In this document: positions 14,004-19,800 of the stretch, piece after piece | Numbering within the stretch: position 1 is the first letter of the stretch | How the letters are laid out: every line of letters begins with the position of its first letter | Origin: CAJXCL01 sp036011265 | GTDB taxonomy: Bacteria; Nitrospinota; Nitrospinia; CAJXCL01 | DNA: 19,800 bases | Direction: 5' to 3' | Assembly: GCA_036011265.1 (NCBI GenBank) | Contig: DASCNB010000173.1 | Location: 1-19,800 of the forward strand | Made by a program: the position numbers and the translations under genes | Notes under the pieces: generated by a model | Told to the model about the DNA's origin: nothing | The model's input: only the letters and a program-made list of their open reading frames with translations | Databases searched by the model: none

Positions 14004-14927
14004 CTAACTTGCTAATCGAGTAGCCTGGTGTCTGCCGAATTGTTTATAAAATAGTAACTGCATTTCTTTGCTGGCCTTTTCAAAAATGCCAAGATTAATT
14101 GCAAAAATTTTACTTCCTTTTTCTGCAATTAAATCTGCTTTTTCCTTATTGGCTTTATATAATTTGGCAGCCTGTGTAAAACAATCGCCCTGGCTTAATG
14201 TAGAGACGGTTTCACCTTGCTTTACGACTTTAACCGATCCTTTTAGCAAAATATAGAAGACATGATATTTTTCGATAGATTTTTTATTACTTTCAATCCT
14301 TTGATTGTCCTTTGCAAAGATAAATGTGTGAGGCAGAGTCAGCATTTCTGCTATTTGGTTTGATGAAAATGGAGCGAAAAACGGGATGGCTTTCAACAAT
14401 CTTGTCCGGGATAAAAATTGAAATAAATTTAAATCCCCTTTTTTAGCATCATTTAGTGAATCTTCCTGTATATCATTCGCAGAATCCAATTCTATGGCAA
14501 TGAGCTGGCTTGCATTAGTAAGTTTCTTAGCCAATGTAACAGCTATTCTTCGGATCAATTTGTTTCTCATATCAGATGTTTTAATAGTATCTATTTTCTT
14601 TCCATTAATCTCCATGACAAGCGTTTCATCGGAAACAGCGATTACATCTGCAGTCCTTTTTTCATTTGTGAGGTAGGCGACTTCTCCAAAACAATCACCT
14701 TTTTTCAGGGTTGCCAACATTTTATTTTGTTTTATAATATTGACAGACCCTCTCAAAATAACAAAATAAAAACCCGCATTAATTTCGTCATCTTCGTCCT
14801 CTTTTATAATGAGTTCACCTTCATTATATCTATCTATTCGATTTAATTCTAAAAGTAGTTCCAATTCCGCCTTAGAAAACCCTTCAAAGAAACTGAGATT
14901 TTTTAAATAATCTATCTCTGATTGCAT
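14004..14927 (-). CDS. Tandem cyclic-nucleotide-binding-domain protein without an output domain
   Basis: A 307-residue soluble protein consisting of two CNBD (Crp-type beta-barrel) domains joined by a helical linker of about 40 residues. I use ATG 14927 because GGGAG sits five bases upstream; the TTG at 14939 would overlap that site. Domain one (about 10-125) carries a near-canonical phosphate-binding cassette, FGEVAYLTNEKRTADVIA, with Gly-Glu and the cyclic-phosphate Arg. Domain two (about 175-290) has FTQAAKLYKANKEKADLIA at the same place, lacking Gly-Glu and Arg, so it probably does not bind a classical cyclic nucleotide. No helix-turn-helix, kinase or membrane segment is present. The layout recalls the regulatory subunit of protein kinase A. 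It lies downstream of ftsZ on the same strand. Confidence 0.87.
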   Translation of the reverse strand: MQSEIDYLKNLSFFEGFSKAELELLLELNRIDRYNEGELIIKEDEDDEINAGFYFVILRGSVNIIKQNKMLATLKKGDCFGEVAYLTNEKRTADVIAVSDETLVMEINGKKIDTIKTSDMRNKLIRRIAVTLAKKLTNASQLIAIELDSANDIQEDSLNDAKKGDLNLFQFLSRTRLLKAIPFFAPFSSNQIAEMLTLPHTFIFAKDNQRIESNKKSIEKYHVFYILLKGSVKVVKQGETVSTLSQGDCFTQAAKLYKANKEKADLIAEKGSKIFAINLGIFEKASKEMQLLFYKQFGRHQATRLAS

Positions 14928-14998
14928 TACATCTCCCAATCAATAAGTTATGAAATTTATTTATCTAGTATTTTTTTAAAAACATTAAATAATAAATA

Positions 14999-15256
14999 TT
15001 AGATCCCTGCAATTGTTAACATGTTTTTCTTAAAAAAGGATTTTTTGCTTTTTATTTCATAAGTTATATTTTTATCCTTCAATTTATAGTACGTAATAGT
15101 GCTCAACCTGTTTTTTTTCGATGAACAACTGAAGTAGAACTTTTTCAAACTTTTCAATTCTTTTTCTATAAAATCAGAGACCTCTTGATAAGTTCCGAAC
15201 TTTAAAAATTCAATATTCTTATCATTTTCAAATTTTTTAAGCGTAACACCTCCCAT
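14999..15256 (-). CDS. Unrecognised small basic protein downstream of ftsZ
   Basis: An 85-residue, Lys-rich open frame with AT-rich codon choice. The start at ATG 15256 has GGAGG eleven bases upstream, a little far. No signal peptide, membrane segment or motif is recognised; the pattern VSDFIEKELKSLKKFYFSCSS suggests a small alpha/beta protein. It sits between ftsZ and the tandem CNBD gene on the same strand, with a 10-base inverted repeat separating it from ftsZ. It could be a lineage-specific gene or a chance frame. Confidence 0.5.
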   Translation of the reverse strand: MGGVTLKKFENDKNIEFLKFGTYQEVSDFIEKELKSLKKFYFSCSSKKNRLSTITYYKLKDKNITYEIKSKKSFFKKNMLTIAGI

Positions 15257-15294
15257 ATTTTATTTTTCCTCCATTTAAAGTTAGTCGACAGTTC

Positions 15295-15337
15295 GTAGAG
15301 TTCAGTTTTAAGAAGAGTTTTGCGTAGTGAACTCTAC
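15295..15337 (-). repeat. 10-bp perfect inverted repeat after ftsZ
   Basis: GTAGAGTTCA (15295-15304) and TGAACTCTAC (15328-15337) are exact reverse complements around a 23-base loop, between the ftsZ stop (15380) and the next gene start (15256). No T-run follows in the ftsZ direction, so it is not a classical intrinsic terminator. It may be a processing or attenuation stem, or an operator for the downstream genes. Confidence 0.5.
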
Positions 15338-15379
15338 TTCTTTTCTATTAACTAATAAGAGTTATCGTCTAATTTTTTC

Positions 15380-16522
15380 TTAGTCAGCAGCTCTTCTTAA
15401 AAATGTCGGTGTATCTATTTCCTCATCCATAAATATAAAATCATTTTTAACCGGCTTAGCTTCCGGTTTATTATTTTTTTTCCATCTCAGATGAGTGGGA
15501 ATATCAAAGACACGCGTATTTGAACCAGTTTCGATTTTTCCTATTTCTTTCTTGTTTTCAGCTTCCATTTTTCCGAATCCTGTCGCTATTACCGTTACAC
15601 GAAGCTCTTTTTTCATTTTTTCATCTACCACCGCTCCAAAAATAATGTGAGCGTCTTGATGCGCTTTTTCCTGAATTAATGTCGCTGCCTCGTCTATTTC
15701 AAATAGCGCCATATCCTGGCCACCGGTAATATTAATTAAGACCCCTTTTGCACCTTCGATGCTGGTATCTTCTAGTAAAGGACTAGAGATAGCATTTTGT
15801 GCAGCTTCTATCGCGCGATCTTCACCTTCCGCGGAGCCGCTTCCCATGATGGCAATTCCACCTACGCTCATAATTGTTTTTACATCCGCGAAGTCTAGAT
15901 TAATCAAGCCAGGTGTCAGTATTAAATCCGAGATACCTTTTACTGCCTCCTTCAGCACGTTATCCGCCGTTTTAAAAGCATCTCCTATCCCAGCATGCCT
16001 GCCAACCACACCCAGTAATCTTTGGTTAGGAATAGTAATTAAAGTATCCACAGAATTTTTTAACTCCATTAACCCAACTTCTGCCTGTGCCATTCTTTGT
16101 TTTCCTTCAAAAAGAAAAGGTTTGGTAACAACTCCTACAGTTAACGCGCCTTTTTCTTTCGCCATCCGCGCGATGACAGGAGCTGCTCCCGTACCTGTAC
16201 CTCCTCCCATGCCAGCCGTTACAAATACCATATCGGTATCTTCAAACATCCCCCCGATTTCTTCACTATTCTCTAATGCGGCCTGCCTGCCTACTTCAGG
16301 ATCCGAACCTGCGCCCAGACCTTTGGTGAGATTTATCCCTAATTGCAGTTTTTTTGGAGTCGAAACAGCTTTTAATGCTTGTATATCTGTATTTGCAACG
16401 ATAAAATCAACGCCTTTCATCCTGGACGCGATCATTGTTCCAACGGCGTTGCTACCACCACCTCCAACACCAATTACCTTAATAGTCGCTCCACTCGTAT
16501 TTTCTTTTGCTAACTCGATCAT
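15380..16522 (-). CDS. ftsZ: Cell division GTPase FtsZ
   Basis: A 380-residue tubulin-like GTPase that polymerises into the cytokinetic ring at the inner membrane. It shows VIGVGGGGSNAV (about 16-27), the tubulin signature GGGTGTG (106-112), IPNQRLL, and the T7 loop NLDFADVKTIM (208-218) with the catalytic Asp pair. The variable linker is short (about 45 residues). The C-terminal peptide EEIDTPTFLRRAAD (367-380) is the docking site for FtsA and related partners. An AAGGAGG ribosome site stands about nine bases before ATG 16522. ftsA lies 150 bases upstream on the same strand with a palindromic repeat in the gap. All core residues look intact. Confidence 0.98.
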   Translation of the reverse strand: MIELAKENTSGATIKVIGVGGGGSNAVGTMIASRMKGVDFIVANTDIQALKAVSTPKKLQLGINLTKGLGAGSDPEVGRQAALENSEEIGGMFEDTDMVFVTAGMGGGTGTGAAPVIARMAKEKGALTVGVVTKPFLFEGKQRMAQAEVGLMELKNSVDTLITIPNQRLLGVVGRHAGIGDAFKTADNVLKEAVKGISDLILTPGLINLDFADVKTIMSVGGIAIMGSGSAEGEDRAIEAAQNAISSPLLEDTSIEGAKGVLINITGGQDMALFEIDEAATLIQEKAHQDAHIIFGAVVDEKMKKELRVTVIATGFGKMEAENKKEIGKIETGSNTRVFDIPTHLRWKKNNKPEAKPVKNDFIFMDEEIDTPTFLRRAAD

Positions 16523-16560
16523 AAATTCTTCCTCCTTAAAAAAAGTTAATAATTTTTTTT

Positions 16561-16604
16561 ACACCCTCCTTAATCCCCAATCAATAGGGGACTGAGGAGG
16601 GTGT
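16561..16604. repeat. Long palindromic repeat in the ftsA-ftsZ gap
   Basis: ACACCCTCCT (16561-16570) pairs perfectly with AGGAGGGTGT (16595-16604). Inside, CCCC (16575-16578) pairs with GGGG (16587-16590) around an 8-base loop, giving a strong hairpin about 40 bases upstream of ftsZ. On the ftsZ strand it is followed by an A-run, not a T-run, so it is not a terminator. Its core resembles the repeat at 7035-7087. Confidence 0.6.
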
Positions 16605-16608
16605 TCTC

Positions 16609-16632
16609 GTTACCAAACCGAAGCCTGGGAAC
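16609..16632. repeat. Degenerate short palindrome abutting the ftsA-ftsZ hairpin
   Basis: GTTACCAAAC (16609-16618) and GCCTGGGAAC (16623-16632) can pair at 7 of 10 positions around CGAA. The sequence looks like a decayed copy of the dispersed GTTCCCAAGC-type palindromes seen in many genomes, inserted next to the larger palindrome. Confidence 0.35.
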
Positions 16633-16672
16633 AAGAAATTATTATTTTCTCAAAGCTGGCAACCGAAGACGC

Positions 16673-17905
16673 CTAAAAATACTCATCCATCCACTCTTTC
16701 ATACGGGTAAGAACCTTATTAAAAACTTTCGTACCAGCCAGGTTCCTGCTTTCTCCCGTTTTGATTTTTTCCATACCGTAAAAGAGTAATCCAACGGCTG
16801 TCGCATACATTGGGCTATTGACTACATCTATTAATCCACCGATAGATTTGGGAATTCCTCTTCGAACTGGCAATTCAAAAATCTTTTCTGCTACTTCTAC
16901 CATTCCAGCCATAATTGCTGATCCACCTGTTAGAACAATTCCAGAAGTTATTAACTCATTATGTCCGCTTTTAGCTATTTCCATTTTTATAAGCGTAAAC
17001 AACTCATCCAATCTTGGTTCTATAATTTCACTCAAGAGATGGCGAGACAAAATTCTGTTTTCTCTATCTCCAACTGATGGGACCTCTATGGTTTCTTTTT
17101 CGTCTATAAGGGACATAAGCGCGCAACCATATTCCTTTTTGATTCTTTCAGCTTCAGATGTCGGGGTTCTAAGTCCAATGGCAATATCATTTGTTACATG
17201 ATTTCCTCCAATTGCCAGAACAGAAGTATGTTTGATAGCCTCCTGGAAGAAAATGGCAAGATCGGAAGTTCCTCCGCCAATATCAATCATAGCCACACCC
17301 AGTTCTTTTTCGTCACTGCTCAGGACCGCTTTGCTTGAAGCAAATTGTTCCAGAACAATGTCATTGACCCGAAGTCCAGCTCTGGTCACGCTTTTTACTA
17401 TATTTTGAGCGGAAGTAACTGCCCCTGTTACTATATGGACCTTAGCTTCAAGCCGTACTCCAGACATTCCAAGGGGGGTTTTTATGCCGTCCTGATCATC
17501 AACAATATACTCCTGTGGAATAACATGAATTACCTCCCTGTCCATGGGTATAGCAACCGCTTTAGCGGCATCTATAACGCGGTTTACATCTGCCTCGCTT
17601 ATTTCTTTATTTTTTACGGCTATAACACCGTGGCTATTAAAACCCTTTATATGCCCGCCGGCAATTCCAACATAGACTGATTCAATTTCAAAACCGGACA
17701 TTAACTCAGCTTCTTCAGTTGCGTTTTTGATGGACTCTACAGTACTTTCAATATTTACGACCACGCCTTTCCGCAATCCTTTGGAAGGGTGAGTCCCGAT
17801 ACCGATAACATCAAGACCCCCTTGATCATTTATTTCACCAATGATGCAGCATATTTTGGTAGTACCAATATCAAGACCGACAATAACGTTACTCGGCTTT
17901 GCCAT
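16673..17905 (-). CDS. ftsA: Cell division protein FtsA
   Basis: A 410-residue actin-fold ATPase that tethers FtsZ filaments to the inner membrane and recruits later division proteins. Phosphate-1 motif GLDIGTTKICCIIGE (10-24), phosphate-2 motif VAMIDIGGGTSDLAIF and adenosine motif GIVLTGGSAIMAGM are all present. The 1C subdomain characteristic of FtsA lies at about residues 85-165 (AGGHIKGFNSHGVIAV to IPQEYIVDDQ). The C-terminus FNKVLTRMKEWMDEYF is an amphipathic membrane-targeting helix. A perfect AAGGAGG lies about nine bases upstream of ATG 17905. It ends in TAG and is followed by ftsZ. Length is normal for the family. Confidence 0.97.
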   Translation of the reverse strand: MAKPSNVIVGLDIGTTKICCIIGEINDQGGLDVIGIGTHPSKGLRKGVVVNIESTVESIKNATEEAELMSGFEIESVYVGIAGGHIKGFNSHGVIAVKNKEISEADVNRVIDAAKAVAIPMDREVIHVIPQEYIVDDQDGIKTPLGMSGVRLEAKVHIVTGAVTSAQNIVKSVTRAGLRVNDIVLEQFASSKAVLSSDEKELGVAMIDIGGGTSDLAIFFQEAIKHTSVLAIGGNHVTNDIAIGLRTPTSEAERIKKEYGCALMSLIDEKETIEVPSVGDRENRILSRHLLSEIIEPRLDELFTLIKMEIAKSGHNELITSGIVLTGGSAIMAGMVEVAEKIFELPVRRGIPKSIGGLIDVVNSPMYATAVGLLFYGMEKIKTGESRNLAGTKVFNKVLTRMKEWMDEYF

Positions 17906-18069
17906 ACTTAAACCTCCTTACAAAGATATTGAGCAAGCGTTCAGCCATTCGCCGTCAGCTTTCGGATAAAATATGTAAAAAATTAAAAACTTTAAAAAAT
18001 ACAAAATGTTATAACACTGATTTTTTTTCTGCTTGCATTCACTATCTTTGATAGTTCACCGCTACATGC

Positions 18070-18843
18070 TTATAGAAGTTTTAATACAACTTGATCATCA
18101 AACGTCAGATCGATGGATTTTACTTTCAACTCTTCTTGATTAATTATTTTTGATGCCATTCTCAGCTTTTCCAGATTTTCCTTCAAACTTTGTTCGGATA
18201 TCAGGACAGAAGCGTAAGGTGTTTTTAAGATATATCTGTCTCCTTCTTTGACGCTCACTGAAGTAAAATTAAATACTTGATCCAAGTTTTTCACACTGAA
18301 TATTTTTTCAATAAACTTAATGCTTTTTTTTATTTCTTCAGATTGCAAAGATCTCCCAATCTCGTAATAAATATCATCATTTAACAGAATCGTATGAAGG
18401 ACCTGGTATTCGTAACTTTCAATTTCTTTAAGAAGGAAGGCTTTCCTGTCTATCAAAAAAATTTTCCCATTAATCATTTCAATTTTTGCAAAGGGGATTC
18501 TTTCTTTAATTTTTACTTGTAGGCTGTCAGGCATTTTTCTACTGACTTCAGCCATTTCAATCCAGGGATTGTCCCTCAACATATCTGATACATGCTGAAT
18601 ATTTGCTTGAAAGATATTCTGTCCAAAAACACCCTGTCTGGCCAGTTGAACTACCTGGCTCTTTTCTAAAAAAGAGTTGCCTTTTATTCTAAAATTTGAT
18701 ATTTGAAAATTAGCCGATGTCATAGTTTCATAGTAAAGATAATATCCAGCTAAAATTAGTATAAGTGCAAAAAACGATATTAAAGCGGTTTTTAAAACCT
18801 GCTTTACGCCATTTATAAACAGTTTTCTATTTTTTGACGGCAC
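18070..18843 (-). CDS. ftsQ: Cell division protein FtsQ (POTRA domain)
   Basis: A 257-residue bitopic inner-membrane protein that bridges early and late divisome parts (FtsB/FtsL). A basic cytosolic N-terminus is followed by one membrane helix (about 17-38). Next comes the POTRA domain (about 46-115: FQISNFRIKGNSFLEKSQV, NIFQANIQHVSDMLRDNPWI, AEVSRKMPDSLQVKIKERIP), then the beta domain to the C-terminus. The start is GTG 18843; no better ATG upstream is in frame with the basic N-terminus, and the ribosome site is weak. murB ends 49 bases upstream, and ftsA starts about 165 bases downstream. ddl, often placed between murB and ftsQ, is absent here. Confidence 0.93.
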   Translation of the reverse strand: MPSKNRKLFINGVKQVLKTALISFFALILILAGYYLYYETMTSANFQISNFRIKGNSFLEKSQVVQLARQGVFGQNIFQANIQHVSDMLRDNPWIEMAEVSRKMPDSLQVKIKERIPFAKIEMINGKIFLIDRKAFLLKEIESYEYQVLHTILLNDDIYYEIGRSLQSEEIKKSIKFIEKIFSVKNLDQVFNFTSVSVKEGDRYILKTPYASVLISEQSLKENLEKLRMASKIINQEELKVKSIDLTFDDQVVLKLL

Positions 18844-18892
18844 ACTTATCGTGCTTTGAGAAAGCTTTAATTGTAGTTGTCCATTTATGATT

Positions 18893-19800
18893 TTAGTGTT
18901 CTCCTGTAATTTCGATTTCTGGTTTCAAAAATATGCCTGCTTTAACCATAACTTTTTCCTGTATTACCTTTATCAGTTCCTCAATATCTTTCGATTTTGC
19001 TTTACCTCTATTTATTATAAAATTAGCGTGTTTAGGGGATACTTCGGCGTCTCCAATAGACAAGCTTTTTAGTCCGGCTTCTTCAATTAATTGTCCCGCG
19101 TAATGACCTTTAGGATTTTTAAAGATTGAACCGGCCCCTTTTTGCGAAATCGGTTGACTGGCACTTCTCTTTTCCAGCAGTCTCTTTACCTTTTGTGAAA
19201 GAACGTCTTTATTACCTTTTTTTAATTCTAATGTTGCTTCAAGGAAAATTCCTTTTATCGGAAATTCTGTTTCCCTGTAATTAAAGCGTATTTCATTTTT
19301 CATAAACTCCTTCACCTCACCTTTCATATTGAGCATCCTTAAAGAGTGAAAGATACCTCCAATCTCTTTTCCTTCAGCCCCAGCATTTATTTTTAAGGCG
19401 CCACCCAATGTTCCCGGTACGCCTATCAGAGTTTCTATGCCTTCCAGACCTTTATCAACGGTATGACGGACAAGCCTCGGCATTGAGGTTCCAGCAGGAG
19501 ACACAACCAAAACTGTTTCGCGTGTGCCTGAATTAATCTCAATAGCTCCTTCCATCTTTTTTAAAGAAATTACTATCCCTTTAATCCCACCATCACGGAC
19601 AAGAAGGTTAGAGCCGTTTCCAAGAATAAAAATCGGAATACCGTTTTCACACGCAATCCTCACCGCCAAAACTAACGAACCTTGATCTTTCGGGAAGAAG
19701 AGAACATCTGCATTTCCTCCTACCCTGAATGAAGTATGCAGGGAAAGAGGTTCTTTATATCTCTTTTCCCCATCAACATCTTTCAATAAGTCTCTTATTG
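18893..19800 (-). CDS. murB: UDP-N-acetylenolpyruvoylglucosamine reductase MurB (5' end outside window)
   Basis: An FAD enzyme that reduces UDP-GlcNAc-enolpyruvate to UDP-MurNAc with NADPH in cytosolic peptidoglycan precursor synthesis. Numbered from TTG 19786, it shows LHTSFRVGGNADV (17-28), ILGNGSNLLVRDGG (54-67), GVPGTLGGALKINAGAEG (122-139), FNYRETEF (168-175), GAGSIFKNP (217-225) with the proton-donor Ser220, and Glu290 near the end (KPEIEITG). The frame stays open upstream of 19786 to the window edge (reading IRDLL), and TTG has no ribosome site, so the true start probably lies beyond 19800. The compact C-terminal region after KNP fits type II MurB. It heads the murB-ftsQ-ftsA-ftsZ cluster. 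Confidence 0.95.
   Translation of the reverse strand, partial: IRDLLKDVDGEKRYKEPLSLHTSFRVGGNADVLFFPKDQGSLVLAVRIACENGIPIFILGNGSNLLVRDGGIKGIVISLKKMEGAIEINSGTRETVLVVSPAGTSMPRLVRHTVDKGLEGIETLIGVPGTLGGALKINAGAEGKEIGGIFHSLRMLNMKGEVKEFMKNEIRFNYRETEFPIKGIFLEATLELKKGNKDVLSQKVKRLLEKRSASQPISQKGAGSIFKNPKGHYAGQLIEEAGLKSLSIGDAEVSPKHANFIINRGKAKSKDIEELIKVIQEKVMVKAGIFLKPEIEITGEH

Noticed and set aside
15759..16595. 278-codon plus-strand open frame opposite ftsZ
   Set aside because: It is antisense to the highly conserved ftsZ gene, is Pro/Ser/Thr-rich as expected for a shadow of that frame, and has no ribosome site or recognised domain.
16561..16604. Intrinsic terminator between ftsA and ftsZ
   Set aside because: In the ftsA-to-ftsZ direction the hairpin is followed by A residues, not a T-run. 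On the other strand no gene reads into it.

Overview
The window is an AT-rich bacterial chromosomal segment. It looks like an uncultured Gram-negative-type bacterium. There is a division/cell-wall cluster murB-ftsQ-ftsA-ftsZ, a Spy/CpxP-like exported His-rich protein of the kind that needs a periplasm, and Shine-Dalgarno leaders of the AAGGAGG type. The phylum cannot be fixed from the sequence. FtsZ argues against typical Planctomycetes. TAA, TAG and TGA all serve as ordinary stops (TAG ends ftsA, for example), so the genetic code is standard.

Layout. Positions 1-1823 (minus strand) hold an OmpR-type response regulator followed by an overlapping histidine kinase that runs off the left edge. 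Positions 2024-4207 (plus) encode a YdeP/FdhF-type molybdopterin oxidoreductase. Positions 4435-6939 (plus) encode a CPA1/NhaP-type Na+/H+ antiporter and a cyclic-nucleotide-binding cytosolic tail. The two are in one frame and separated only by a single in-frame TAG. Positions 6970-7145 are a short MITE-like element with terminal inverted repeats. Positions 7228-9709 (plus) form a tight operon of a duplicated DUF1538 membrane protein and two PII-like regulators. Positions 9757-11765 (minus) are a coupled pair: a TIGR00300 LOR/SDH-type ornithine cyclodeaminase candidate and an arginine dihydrolase-like guanidine-modifying enzyme. These correspond to the two halves of the cyanobacterial AgrE/ArgZ fusion, but split and in reverse order. 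Positions 12016-13680 hold a small Cys-rich protein, a possible transposase scrap, a uridine kinase and the Spy-like protein. Positions 14004-19800 (minus) carry murB (5' end outside the window), ftsQ, ftsA, ftsZ, an unrecognised 85-residue protein and a tandem cyclic-nucleotide-binding protein.

Functional themes are signal-controlled membrane transport (cNMP-gated antiporter, PII-controlled DUF1538), arginine/ornithine nitrogen release, and the division core. The strongest anomalies are the lone amber codon splitting the antiporter-CNBD gene, the Tyr in place of the expected catalytic His in the arginine dihydrolase-like protein, the paired non-identical PII proteins behind DUF1538, and a tandem CNBD protein whose second domain has lost the ligand-binding signature.
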